DNA from: Gordonia lacunae
GTDB taxonomy: Bacteria; Actinomycetota; Actinomycetes; Mycobacteriales; Mycobacteriaceae
Length of the DNA: 63,549 nucleotides
Assembly (NCBI RefSeq): GCF_002149015.1
Contig: NZ_NGFO01000032.1
Span: 137 to 63,685, forward strand
Reading direction: 5' to 3'
Shown: one piece after another, positions 16,027-24,884 of the stretch
Layout: every line of letters starts with the position of its first letter
Numbering within the stretch: the first letter of the stretch is position 1
Translations under genes and position numbers: made by a program
Notes under the pieces: generated by a model
What the model was told of the DNA's origin: nothing
Databases searched by the model: none
The model's input: the letters and a program-made list of their open reading frames with translations, nothing else

Positions 16027-16998
16027 TCACCGGTCGCGGAACCAGCCGCTCTTCTTGGCGTGCCACACCATGTCCTCCCAGTACCCCCAGGTGTGTGTCC
16101 CGACCGACGGGAAGTCCGTCGTGACCGGAATACCCTGCAGCGCCGCCGCGACCTCGAACGACCGGGTCTGCGCGAGCGACACGACCTCCAGCGGCGTGCC
16201 CTTGACCGAGGCGACGGCGTCGGCGTTGTGCGGACCCCAGGTCGCCGATCCCGATCCGATGCGGATCTTCATCCCCCGCATCCGGGGTAGCTGCACGAGC
16301 GCATCGTTACGAGTCCAGCGGTCGCTCCACGGCGGACCCCACATGGCATCGGCACTGAACGGGCCGACGCCCGCGCCGATCCCGGCGTCGATCAACGCGA
16401 GCCGGACGGCCTCGCGCATGGTCGGCGCGGACAGGTTCAGGTAGCCCGACATCGAGAAGACATGTGAGACACGCTGACGGTGGTACGCCCCGTAGACCAT
16501 CGCGGCATTGCCGCCCATGGATATGCCCATAAGCGCGTACTTGCCCAGCGGGCCGACGGCGAGGCCCCGTGCGTCGAGTTCGCGCACGATGGTGTCGAGA
16601 CGGCACGTCCACCGGTAGCGGTAGCCGATCTTGTTGGCCGGGCTGGCCGCTTCCCAGTCCGTGTAGAAGCTGGCGAGACCCCCCACGGGCTGGATGACGT
16701 TGACGCCGGAGTCGGCGATGCGCTGGACACGCGTGTCCCGCCGCCACCCGCTGATGTCGCTGGTCGCGCGGAGGCCGTCGAGCGCGATGACGGTCTTGTA
16801 GTTGCCCCAGCGGGTCCACGTGTCCACCGGGGTACTCGGCATGCCGCAACCGGACACGGAGAACCTGCCGTATGTCGCGGAGGCGGACGCATTGCCCGAC
16901 CCGATGGTGACGACGCCGACCACGGCGAGGAGCGTCAGAGCGAGAGCAAGGGCTCGTCGTCGACGCGCGAGACGACGAGGCCGAAGTGAGAACTGCAC
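16027..16998 (-). CDS. Antigen-85-type mycolyltransferase/esterase
   Basis: A 323-residue exported esterase of the antigen 85 family, which transfers mycolic acids to trehalose and arabinogalactan. It has a basic N-terminus and a hydrophobic signal sequence ending near SGNASASA (about residue 40), a nucleophile elbow GISMGG with Ser160 and a terminal HTWGYWEDM with His302. GLASFYTDWE matches the region of antigen 85 before the active site. It indicates a mycolate outer membrane. The gene stands alone between a hydrolase and a SHOCT protein. Confidence 0.88.
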   Translation of the reverse strand: MQFSLRPRRLARRRRALALALTLLAVVGVVTIGSGNASASATYGRFSVSGCGMPSTPVDTWTRWGNYKTVIALDGLRATSDISGWRRDTRVQRIADSGVNVIQPVGGLASFYTDWEAASPANKIGYRYRWTCRLDTIVRELDARGLAVGPLGKYALMGISMGGNAAMVYGAYHRQRVSHVFSMSGYLNLSAPTMREAVRLALIDAGIGAGVGPFSADAMWGPPWSDRWTRNDALVQLPRMRGMKIRIGSGSATWGPHNADAVASVKGTPLEVVSLAQTRSFEVAAALQGIPVTTDFPSVGTHTWGYWEDMVWHAKKSGWFRDR

Positions 16999-17145
16999 CG
17001 ACGAACAGTAATTCGACGACGATCAGCGATGCCACAGCTGTGACCACAGGGCATCGACATCGATACCGACCAGTGACCACTGTGGCCATAGTGATGGAAG
17101 TTTCTGATATGACAGACAGTTGCTCACACTGCAGAACCGGCGATG

Positions 17146-18039
17146 TCAGAGATCGTCGACGATGCGCTGACGCGCCCGCGCGTACTCCGCCTCGGTGATC
17201 GCCCCGGTACGGCGCAGATCGTCCAGCGCGGCGAGCCGCTCGGCCGGCGATCGGCCGTTGTCCGGCATGCGCCCCGGTCCCTCGCCGGACTTTCCGGGGA
17301 ACGGCGCATCCGCCCCCGACGGACTGGCCGCATCTGCCCGGACTCCGGCCCAGCCGCGGACGACATCCATCACCTCGGCGCGTGCCTGCGGATTCGAACG
17401 GAGATCGATGACGCCGCTGCCGGCCACCCCGTGCCGCCCGAGGATCTGCAGGATCTGTCCCAGCGGTTCCGCCTGACCGGTGAGATCGTAGGTCCGCCCG
17501 TCCTCTTCGGAGGAGAATCGCGCGGGCACCGAACCGGCCAGCAATGCCGTTGCCTGCCAGTCGATCTCGAAGTCCTGGGTCTCTGGGTCGACCATGACCG
17601 CCAGACGTCGCGCGGAGAGCAGCGGTTGCTGGTAGTAGGGCACGACCTTTCGGGTCGAGACCTCGAAGGGCGCCAGTCCGTCGGCTCGTATCCGCAAGCC
17701 CAGCTTCATCATCGGCTGGTCGTTGATCTCGACGCCCGTCTGACCGATCGAGGTGATCTCGGCGACGCCCATCACCCCGGCCGCACGCAGGCGTTCCAGC
17801 TTGGCGCCGCCCCGGTAGTTGAACCATGCGATACCTACGCCGAGAAGGACATCGAGAATCGTGACGCCGATCCCCGTCCACAGCATCCACTCGGTGTCGG
17901 GCGCGTCGATCACGAAGTAGGCGACGAGGAAGATCGGCCCGACGATCCCGCACAACATGACGAATGCGAATGTGCCGAGGGCACTCCATACATGGGCAGG
18001 AACACGAGGCCCGGTCCCCGACTCTCCGAACATGGTCAT
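17146..18039 (-). CDS. SHOCT-domain membrane protein
   Basis: A 297-residue protein. Two N-terminal transmembrane helices (FAFVMLCGIVGPIFLVAYFV and WTGIGVTILDVLLGVGIAWF) are followed by a soluble domain of about 150 residues and a C-terminal SHOCT helix pair (RLAALDDLRRTGAITEAEYA). The low-complexity linker before SHOCT is rich in Gly, Pro and Ser. Such proteins are common in actinobacteria and have no assigned function. It is divergent from the CDP-diacylglycerol pyrophosphatase gene. Confidence 0.82.
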   Translation of the reverse strand: MTMFGESGTGPRVPAHVWSALGTFAFVMLCGIVGPIFLVAYFVIDAPDTEWMLWTGIGVTILDVLLGVGIAWFNYRGGAKLERLRAAGVMGVAEITSIGQTGVEINDQPMMKLGLRIRADGLAPFEVSTRKVVPYYQQPLLSARRLAVMVDPETQDFEIDWQATALLAGSVPARFSSEEDGRTYDLTGQAEPLGQILQILGRHGVAGSGVIDLRSNPQARAEVMDVVRGWAGVRADAASPSGADAPFPGKSGEGPGRMPDNGRSPAERLAALDDLRRTGAITEAEYARARQRIVDDL

Positions 18040-18272
18040 GCGCGAACTCTATTCGCGGACCCCGCGCGGGGGAAGCCGGACGGTCGACGCGTAGCGCCGT
18101 GGAACGACACGCGAGCAGAGGCGACGTGGGGTGCGCCGGACGCGTGCGAGACGCGGCCTGTTAGCCGAGCAAAACACGTCTGATCTGCGAGTTCTCGCCA
18201 CAGACCAGTGGTTCGGTGGCACACTCGGCGCCTAGATGAGCACGCCGAGGCTCACCACCGAGAGGTTCCCCC

Positions 18273-19151
18273 ATGGACGACACCCACTCGCATCGGTTCA
18301 CCCGGCTCCTCTCGACGATGGCCGTCACCGCCGCCATCGTCGCGAGCACCGCCCTGAGTGGAGGCGGGATCGCCTCGGCCGCGCCACCGACGCCGACCCA
18401 GAAACTCTGCGGACAAGCCGGCGACAACCCGAAAACCGACAGCCGACTCTGGCTGTGGGGGCAGGTGAAGAACACGACACCCAAGAAACCCGGCAGCAAC
18501 CTCGAAGTCGTCCAACCCGCGGGACAGGTCCAACCGAACCCGAAGAAGCCGAAGTACTACGCGGTTCGCCACGGCGGCGACAGCAAGGGGGTCGACGACG
18601 ACTTCCTGATCGTGCCCACCAACCGTGTACGGGGCATCGAATGCCCCTACCTGTGGGACGGCTCGCAGTTGAATCTGTGGAGCGCCGGGTGGTGGCAGGG
18701 CGGCAAGCGCGTCGCCAAGGATCCGGCCAAACCCCTTGCCATCGGCGTGAACTCCGCCGAGAAGCGGGGCCAGGATCAACTGCACATCCACCTGGCCCAG
18801 GTGTACCCCGGCACGCTGCGCGACCTCAAGGCCATCTCGCACCCCGAGACGAGCCTGTTCAACTGGAGGAAGACCGATGTCGTACTCGACGTCGATCCGG
18901 CGAAGACGTCGAACCCGAACCACCAGAAGCACTTCCATGTCGTGAAGTACACCGGCGCGCTCCCCGACCTGTTCAAGGTTCTGCACGGTCAGATGGCGGT
19001 CGGCGACGACATCGGAAAGTTCTCGATCGCGGTCGTCGATGCCGGCCAGCCCAACACCTACTTCGTGCTCGCCAGTACGCCGACTCTCGGCGGCGGAAAG
19101 GACACGGGCACCGGACTGATGGACCAGATCTACGCCTGGGTCCACAAGTAG
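18273..19151 (+). CDS. cdh: CDP-diacylglycerol pyrophosphatase, exported
   Basis: A 292-residue secreted protein of the Cdh family, which hydrolyses CDP-diacylglycerol to CMP and phosphatidate. A signal peptide ends near GIASAA-PP (residue 38). The HIT-like catalytic motif QLHIHL places His171 and His173; upstream conserved pieces are LWGQV and GIECPYLWD, downstream KHFHVVKY. GAGAGG lies before the ATG. It is convergent with tuf across a strong hairpin. Confidence 0.88.
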   Translation: MDDTHSHRFTRLLSTMAVTAAIVASTALSGGGIASAAPPTPTQKLCGQAGDNPKTDSRLWLWGQVKNTTPKKPGSNLEVVQPAGQVQPNPKKPKYYAVRHGGDSKGVDDDFLIVPTNRVRGIECPYLWDGSQLNLWSAGWWQGGKRVAKDPAKPLAIGVNSAEKRGQDQLHIHLAQVYPGTLRDLKAISHPETSLFNWRKTDVVLDVDPAKTSNPNHQKHFHVVKYTGALPDLFKVLHGQMAVGDDIGKFSIAVVDAGQPNTYFVLASTPTLGGGKDTGTGLMDQIYAWVHK

Positions 19152-19183
19152 CAGCCGCCCCGCGTCGGGGTGGACCGACGACA

Positions 19184-19217
19184 AAGGCGCCCGGTCACTG
19201 TCGTGACCGGGCGCCTT
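19184..19217. terminator. Bidirectional hairpin terminator between cdh and tuf
   Basis: A perfect 15-bp stem (19184-19198 with 19203-19217) and a 4-nt loop, very GC-rich, in the gap between the convergent cdh and tuf genes. On the reverse strand it is followed by TTTGTC, a short U-rich tail. Confidence 0.85.
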
Positions 19218-19247
19218 GTCGACTCAGAGAGTCAGTGGTGAGTCAAT

Positions 19248-19264
19248 GGATCACTTGGTGATCC
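19248..19264. other. Short hairpin downstream of tuf
   Basis: GGATCAC-TTG-GTGATCC is a perfect 7-bp stem with a 3-nt loop, 64 nt after the tuf stop. Part of it (TCACTTGGTGATC) is identical to the last 13 nt of the tuf reading frame region at 19328-19340, so it looks like a local duplication of the tuf 3' end. Confidence 0.6.
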
Positions 19265-19327
19265 GTGACGCAGGCCCCCGCCCGACTGGCAGCGCTCTCG
19301 CGCAACCACATCAGGCGGGGGAAATCG

Positions 19328-20518
19328 TCACTTGGTGATCTTGGTGACTCGACCCGCACCGACGGTGCGGCCACCCTCACGGATGGCGAAACGCAGGCCC
19401 TCGTCCATGGCGACCGGCTGGATGAGCTTGACGCTCATCTCGGTGTTGTCGCCCGGCATGACCATCTCGGTGCCCTCGGGGAGGGTCACGACGCCGGTCA
19501 CGTCCGTGGTACGGAAGTAGAACTGCGGACGGTAGTTGTTGAAGAACGGGGTGTGACGGCCGCCCTCGTCCTTGGACAGGATGTACGCCTGGCCCTCGAA
19601 CTCGGTGTGCGGGGTCGTGGTGCCCGGCTTCACGATGACCTGACCGCGCTCGACGTCCTCACGCTTGAGGCCGCGGAGCAGCAGACCGGCGTTGTCGCCT
19701 GCCTGTGCGGAATCGAGGAGCTTGTGGAACATCTCGATACCGGTGACGGTGGTCTTGGTGCTCTTCTCGCGGATGCCGACGATCTCGACTTCCTCGTTCA
19801 CGTTGACCTCGCCGCGCTCCACACGACCGGTGACCACGGTGCCACGGCCGGTGATGGTGAAGACGTCCTCGACGGGCATGAGGAACGGCTTCTCGGTCTC
19901 GCGGACCGGGTCCGGGATCGACTCGTCGACGGCAGCCATGAGCTCCTCGACCGACTTGGTCCACTCGGGGTCACCCTCGAGGGCCTTGAGGGCCGAGACC
20001 TTGACGACCGGTGCTTCCTCGTCGAACTCCTGGGCGGCCAGCAGTTCGCGGACCTCCATCTCGACGAGCTCGATGATCTCGTCGTCGTCGACCATGTCGG
20101 CCTTGTTCAGGGCGACCAGGATGTAGGGCACACCGACCTGGCGGGCCAGCAGCACGTGCTCGCGGGTCTGCGGCATCGGGCCGTCGGTGGCGGCGACCAC
20201 GAGGATCGCGCCGTCCATCTGGGCAGCACCGGTGATCATGTTCTTGATGTAGTCGGCGTGACCGGGGGCGTCGACGTGGGCGTAGTGACGCTTCTCGGTC
20301 TCGTACTCGACGTGCGAGATGTTGATCGTGATACCGCGAGCTTTTTCCTCGGGAGCCTTGTCGATCTGATCGAACGCGAAGCTCTTGTTGAGGTCCGGGT
20401 ACTTGTCGTGCAGCACCTTGGTGATGGCCGCGGTCAGCGTGGTCTTGCCGTGGTCGACGTGACCGATGGTGCCGATGTTCACGTGCGGCTTGGTCCGCTC
20501 GAACTTCGCCTTCGCCAC
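19328..20518 (-). CDS. tuf: Elongation factor Tu
   Basis: A 396-residue translation factor that delivers aminoacyl-tRNA to the ribosome as a GTP complex. GTP-binding motifs are GHVDHGKTT, the switch-I RGITI, DAPGH and NKADM; the C-terminus is VGAGRVTKITK. The start is GTG with AGGAGG 8 nt upstream. It is the last gene of the str operon, 107 nt after fusA, and is followed by a strong hairpin terminator. The gene reads as intact. Confidence 0.99.
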   Translation of the reverse strand: MAKAKFERTKPHVNIGTIGHVDHGKTTLTAAITKVLHDKYPDLNKSFAFDQIDKAPEEKARGITINISHVEYETEKRHYAHVDAPGHADYIKNMITGAAQMDGAILVVAATDGPMPQTREHVLLARQVGVPYILVALNKADMVDDDEIIELVEMEVRELLAAQEFDEEAPVVKVSALKALEGDPEWTKSVEELMAAVDESIPDPVRETEKPFLMPVEDVFTITGRGTVVTGRVERGEVNVNEEVEIVGIREKSTKTTVTGIEMFHKLLDSAQAGDNAGLLLRGLKREDVERGQVIVKPGTTTPHTEFEGQAYILSKDEGGRHTPFFNNYRPQFYFRTTDVTGVVTLPEGTEMVMPGDNTEMSVKLIQPVAMDEGLRFAIREGGRTVGAGRVTKITK

Positions 20519-20625
20519 TTGATTGTCCTCCTGGACTGTTGTTGCTCTACTGGGCGGATCCCAGCAGGGGTTTTCTTCTTACGTTGGTGCGCAGAACGGG
20601 TCGGCGCATGTCGCTAGGACCGGTT

Positions 20626-22731
20626 TTACTCGCCGGTGGCCTTCGCGATGATTTCCTTCGACACGTTCGCGGGAACCTCCGCGTACGAATCGAACACCAT
20701 GGAGTAGTTTGCCCGGCCCTGGGTCTTCGACCGGAGGTCTCCGATGTAGCCGAACATCTCCGACAGCGGCACCTGTGCCTTGACGACACGCGCGCCACTG
20801 CGCTCCTCCATGGCCTGGATCTGGCCACGGCGGGAGTTCAGGTCGCCGATCACGTCACCCATGTAGTCCTCGGGAGTCGTGACCTCGACGGCCATGATGG
20901 GCTCGAGGATGACCGGACTGGCCATCCGCGCAGCTTCCTTCAGGGCCTGCGAGCCGGCGATCTTGAACGCCATCTCCGAGGAGTCGACGTCGTGGTACTG
21001 ACCGTCGAGCAGGGTCACCTTCAGGTTGACCAGCGGGTATCCGGCGAGGACACCGTACTGCATGGCGTCCTGCGCGCCGGCGTCCACCGACGGGATGTAC
21101 TCGCGCGGCACGCGGCCACCGGTGACGGCGTTGGCGAACTCGTAGGTCGCACCGTCCTCGGCGTCCACCAGCGGCTCGAGCTTGATGATGACCTTCGCGA
21201 ACTGGCCCGATCCACCGGTCTGCTTCTTGTGGGTGAACTCGTGCTTGTCGACCGTCTTGCGGATGGTCTCGCGGTACGCGACCTGCGGCTTGCCGACGTT
21301 GGCCTCGACCTTGAACTCGCGCTTCATGCGGTCGACGAGGATGTCGAGGTGGAGCTCGCCCATACCGCCGATGACGGTCTGGCCGGTCTCCTCGTCGAGC
21401 TTCACCGAGAAGGTCGGGTCCTCTTCGGCGAGCTTCTGGATCGCGGTGCCCAGCTTCTCCTGGTCGGACTTGGTCTTCGGCTCGATCGAGACGTTGATGA
21501 CCGGGTCCGGGAAGCTCATGGACTCGAGCACGATCGGCGAGGCCGAATCACACAGGGTGTCACCGGTGGTGGTGTCCTTGAGACCGATCATCGCGTAGAT
21601 GTGACCCGCGGTGGCGTCCTCGACCGGCATCTCCTTGTTGGCGTGCATCTGGAAGAGCTTGCCGATGCGCTCTTTCTTGCCCTTGGTCGCGTTGAGCACC
21701 TGGGTGCCCGCCGTGATGTGGCCCGAGTAGACACGCACGAAGGTGAGCTTGCCGAAGAACGGGTGAGCCGCGATCTTGAACGCGAGAGCCGAGAACGGCT
21801 CGTCGGCGGACGGCTTGCGCGAGAGGATCTCCTCCTCGTCGCCCACGGCGTGACCCTCGACCGACGGCACGTCCAGCGGGGACGGCAGGTAGTCGATGAT
21901 CGCGTCGAGCATGGGCTGGACGCCCTTGTTCTTGAACGCCGAGCCACAGATCACCGGGTAGAACTCGCGAGCGATCGTGAGCTTGCGGATCGCGCCCTTG
22001 ATCTCCTCGACGGTCAGCTCTTCGCCGCCGAAGTACTTCTCGAGCAGCGCCTCGTCGGTCTCCGCGACCGTCTCGAGCAGCTTCTCGCGGTACTCCGCAG
22101 CCTGGTCGGCCAGGTCGGCGGGGATCTCCTCGATGGTCGGCTCGGCACCGATCTCGACGGTTCCGCGCCAGGTGATGGCCTTCTGCTCGATGAGGTCGAC
22201 GACGCCGTCGAAGTTGTCCTCGGCACCGATCGGCAGCTGGAGGACCAGCGGCTTGGCGCCGAGGCGCTCCTCGATGGTGCGCACGGTGAAGAAGAAGTCC
22301 GCACCGAGCTTGTCCATCTTGTTGACGAAGCAGATACGCGGGACGTCGTACTTCTCCGCCTGACGCCAGACCTGCTCGGACTGCGGCTCGACGCCTTCCT
22401 TGCCGTCGAACACGGCGACCGCGCCGTCGAGCACGCGGAGGCTGCGCTCCACCTCGACGGTGAAGTCGACGTGGCCCGGGGTGTCGATGATGTTGATCTG
22501 GTTCTTGTTCCAGAAACACGTCACCGCCGCGGAGGTGATGGTGATCCCCCGCTCCTTCTCCTGCTCCATCCAGTCGGTGGTCGAGGCACCGTCGTGGGTT
22601 TCACCGATCTTGTAGTTCACACCGGTGTAGAAGAGGATTCGCTCGGTGGCGGTGGTCTTGCCGGCATCGATGTGGGCCATGATGCCGATGTTGCGCACCT
22701 TGTTCAGGTCGCTGAGCACTTCCTGTGCCAC
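20626..22731 (-). CDS. fusA: Elongation factor G
   Basis: A 701-residue GTPase that drives ribosomal translocation. Motifs: AHIDAGKTT (P-loop), RGITITSAAV, DTPGHVDF and NKMDK, then domains II-V with the GMGELHLDIL segment and a C-terminal YGYIGDLRSKTQGRA-like region (here MFGYIGDLRSKTQGRA). GTG start with GAGGCG upstream. It is separated from rpsG by 88 nt that hold a 16-bp perfect hairpin, and is followed by tuf. Confidence 0.99.
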   Translation of the reverse strand: MAQEVLSDLNKVRNIGIMAHIDAGKTTATERILFYTGVNYKIGETHDGASTTDWMEQEKERGITITSAAVTCFWNKNQINIIDTPGHVDFTVEVERSLRVLDGAVAVFDGKEGVEPQSEQVWRQAEKYDVPRICFVNKMDKLGADFFFTVRTIEERLGAKPLVLQLPIGAEDNFDGVVDLIEQKAITWRGTVEIGAEPTIEEIPADLADQAAEYREKLLETVAETDEALLEKYFGGEELTVEEIKGAIRKLTIAREFYPVICGSAFKNKGVQPMLDAIIDYLPSPLDVPSVEGHAVGDEEEILSRKPSADEPFSALAFKIAAHPFFGKLTFVRVYSGHITAGTQVLNATKGKKERIGKLFQMHANKEMPVEDATAGHIYAMIGLKDTTTGDTLCDSASPIVLESMSFPDPVINVSIEPKTKSDQEKLGTAIQKLAEEDPTFSVKLDEETGQTVIGGMGELHLDILVDRMKREFKVEANVGKPQVAYRETIRKTVDKHEFTHKKQTGGSGQFAKVIIKLEPLVDAEDGATYEFANAVTGGRVPREYIPSVDAGAQDAMQYGVLAGYPLVNLKVTLLDGQYHDVDSSEMAFKIAGSQALKEAARMASPVILEPIMAVEVTTPEDYMGDVIGDLNSRRGQIQAMEERSGARVVKAQVPLSEMFGYIGDLRSKTQGRANYSMVFDSYAEVPANVSKEIIAKATGE

Positions 22732-22776
22732 TTAATCGCCTCGCATTTTCGCTAGAGCTGTTGGGTCTGAGGTGGG

Positions 22777-22814
22777 ACCGTCCGCGGCGTCGTGTTCTCG
22801 ACGCCGCGGACGGT
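22777..22814. terminator. Strong hairpin between rpsG and fusA
   Basis: A perfect 16-bp stem (22777-22792 with 22799-22814) and a 6-nt loop inside the str operon, directly after the rpsG stop. No U-run follows on the transcribed strand. It may be a partial terminator/attenuator or an RNA processing/stability element separating the r-protein and elongation-factor segments. Confidence 0.7.
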
Positions 22815-22819
22815 TGGTG

Positions 22820-23290
22820 TCACCAGCGGTAGTGCGCGAACGCCCGGTTGGCCTCGGCCATCTTGTGGGTGTCCTCGCGGCGCTTCACCGAAGCACCGAG
22901 ACCGTTGGACGCGTCCAGCAGCTCGTTGGCGAGGCGCTCGACCATGGTCTTCTCACGACGCTGACGGCTGAAGCTGACGAGCCAGCGGAGCGCGAGGGTG
23001 TTGGCGCGGTTCGGCTTGACCTCGATCGGCACCTGGTAGGTGGCGCCACCGACGCGGCGGCTCTTCACCTCGAGGGTGGGCTTCACGTTGTCGAGGGCGC
23101 GCTTGAGGGTGACGACCGGATCGGTGCCGGTCTTGTCGCGAGCCTGCTCGAGGGCGCCGTAGACGATGCGCTCGGCGGTCGACTTCTTGCCGTCCAGCAG
23201 GATCTTGTTGACCAGCTGGGTCACCAGCGGCGAACCGTAGACCGGGTCGTTGATGAGGGGGCGCTTGGGCGCGGGTCCTTTACGTGGCAT
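22820..23290 (-). CDS. rpsG: Ribosomal protein S7
   Basis: A 156-residue primary 16S rRNA-binding protein of the 30S head. It has MPRKGPAPKR at the start, the conserved GSPLVTQLVNKILLDGKK and RRVGGATYQVPIEV segments and the HKMAEANRAFAHYRW C-terminus. It begins 6 nt after the rpsL stop in the same operon. Confidence 0.99.
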   Translation of the reverse strand: MPRKGPAPKRPLINDPVYGSPLVTQLVNKILLDGKKSTAERIVYGALEQARDKTGTDPVVTLKRALDNVKPTLEVKSRRVGGATYQVPIEVKPNRANTLALRWLVSFSRQRREKTMVERLANELLDASNGLGASVKRREDTHKMAEANRAFAHYRW

Positions 23291-23296
23291 GACTTA

Positions 23297-23668
23297 TCAG
23301 TTCCCCTTCTTGGCGCCGTAGCGGCTGCGAGCCTGCTTGCGGTCCTTGACACCCTGGGTGTCGAGCGAACCGCGGATGATCTTGTAGCGCACACCCGGGA
23401 GGTCCTTCACACGACCGCCGCGGACGAGCACCATCGAGTGCTCCTGCAGGTTGTGGCCTTCGCCGGGGATGTATGCGGTGACCTCGACCGAGCTGGTCAG
23501 GCGCACACGAGCGACCTTGCGCAGCGCCGAGTTCGGCTTCTTGGGGGTGGTGGTGTAGACGCGGGTGCACACGCCACGACGCTGCGGGCTTCCCTTGAGG
23601 GCCGCGGTCTTGGTCTTGGCGGCCTTGTCGTGACGGCCCTTGCGGACCAGCTGATTGATCGTTGGCAC
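23297..23668 (-). CDS. rpsL: Ribosomal protein S12
   Basis: A 123-residue decoding-centre protein. The true start is the GTG at 23668 (MPTINQLVRKGR), with AGAGGAACG upstream; the frame opens further back but S12 proteins begin here. The streptomycin-resistance sites carry wild-type residues: TTPKKPNSALRK (Lys43 region) and RGGRVKDLPGVR (Lys88 region). First gene of the leftward str operon. Confidence 0.99.
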   Translation of the reverse strand: MPTINQLVRKGRHDKAAKTKTAALKGSPQRRGVCTRVYTTTPKKPNSALRKVARVRLTSSVEVTAYIPGEGHNLQEHSMVLVRGGRVKDLPGVRYKIIRGSLDTQGVKDRKQARSRYGAKKGN

Positions 23669-24110
23669 TAGGTGTTCGTTCCTCTTTGTCATCGGTTGTG
23701 GTTGGTGCTCCGGGCAAGCGCGAAACGGGCTCGCAGACCTGTTTTCGCGGCTTCCACAACTCGCCCCACCAGCACGTATGCGCTGGTCAGTACATTTTCG
23801 CTACCCCGAGGTCGGGCGTGTCATACACTCGACAGCGGATTCGCCTGTCAGTCCCTCTGCCGGCCGTACCCCGAGATACTCGGCGGCTCGAGAGCCGTAG
23901 GGCAGGCATGCGGACTGGCCCAGCATGGGCCGGGCACCGACGATCCACTCTACCGATCGGGTTTACACAGGTCAAAAAACGGATCCTCCGCGCAACCAGC
24001 AGGTGAACGGGTCGTGCGTGCTCGGCTCCGGCTGACGCTCGTGCTCGGCGTACCTCTCCCACTTGTACACCGCGAAACCGCGCGCGTCGAGGGACCGGCG
24101 GGGAACGTGA
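23669..24110. other. rpsL upstream region, no gene seen
   Basis: A 442-nt gap between rpsL and the stop of the HExxH protein gene. It must hold the str operon promoter and leader. The first 130 nt before rpsL are less GC-rich, with short A/T patches (ACATTTTCGC and TCAAAAAAC). Short frames here lack ribosome sites and family resemblance. No clear operator or RNA gene was found. Confidence 0.6.
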
Positions 24111-24884
24111 TCAGCAGCGTCGGCCGAGACCCCTGAGCTGGTCGATCACCGGTATGGCCGGGCTGTCGGGATCGCGAGGCAGGCGAGTCGGCGAGGACTG
24201 GCCGCCGAACCACCGGTCGACGATCGTCGCCTGCCGTTCCACGTCGCGCCGGCGCGGCGCGTGGTGTGTGTCACGGGCGTCGCGCAGACCGTAGACGTCC
24301 TCACCGAGTTCGTACCGGGCCTGGTCGGCAAGGGCGTCGGCGAGGAACTCCCCGGCCGACCGGGCGGTGGTGATCTGCCAGGCATGGACCAGTTCGTGGA
24401 TCAACAGCTGTCCCGGCGCCGGGTACGCCCCGGCCCCCTCACCGAGGGCCGCGTCGAAGGCCGAGCCGAGACTGCAGAGGATGCGTCCGTCGACCGCGGG
24501 CAGCGTGAACGCCCGTCCACCGCGGCCGGCCAGATCGGTGAGGACGACGTCGTCGAGCCATGGCGCTGTTCCGAACACCTCCTCGGCGGTGCGGCGCTCG
24601 GCCTCGGTCAGCCCTCGGTGCCGGACCCGACACCGCACGATGATCGACGTCGCCAGGCCCGCCCCGAGCGCCGCACCGATACCGGGCGGGCCGAACCACA
24701 TCGTCACCGCCGCGAGATGCACCGCGACGAGGGTGCCGGCCGTGGCCGCGGGCGCGCCGCCCAGGCGCCCGGCTCCGCAGCGTCGTCCGACGGACAGCAC
24801 CGCGCCGAGCACGCGGCCGTAGGCCCGCGCGATCGCGATGACCGGGCCCCGTGGGAGCCGGGCAGGTGCCGGGCGGGGGCTCAC
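24111..24884 (-). CDS. Putative HExxH metalloprotease-like membrane protein
   Basis: A 257-residue protein of unknown function. Two hydrophobic segments occupy about residues 45-85 (AATAGTLVAVHLAAVTMW then GIGAALGAGLATSIIV). The soluble part contains GQLLIHELVHAWQI, a gluzincin-type HExxH zinc site (about residues 165-169), followed by a helix ending ALADQARYELGEDVYGLRD that could supply a third ligand. This recalls the short HExxH core domains (DUF4157-like). The GTG start overlaps the exonuclease stop as GTGA. Proteolysis is not proven by sequence alone. Confidence 0.65.
   Translation of the reverse strand: MSPRPAPARLPRGPVIAIARAYGRVLGAVLSVGRRCGAGRLGGAPAATAGTLVAVHLAAVTMWFGPPGIGAALGAGLATSIIVRCRVRHRGLTEAERRTAEEVFGTAPWLDDVVLTDLAGRGGRAFTLPAVDGRILCSLGSAFDAALGEGAGAYPAPGQLLIHELVHAWQITTARSAGEFLADALADQARYELGEDVYGLRDARDTHHAPRRRDVERQATIVDRWFGGQSSPTRLPRDPDSPAIPVIDQLRGLGRRC

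Noticed and set aside
16307..17989. A 560-codon frame on the - strand covering two genes
   Set aside because: Arg/Pro/Gly-rich shadow crossing the mycolyltransferase and SHOCT genes, both of which are clear.
19265..20617. A 450-codon frame on the + strand opposite tuf
   Set aside because: Antisense shadow of tuf caused by high GC and biased codons.
20539..22755. A 738-codon open frame on the + strand opposite fusA
   Set aside because: It mirrors the codon pattern of fusA; the product is composed of low-complexity Asp/Val/Leu/His/Arg runs and matches no family. fusA is certain.
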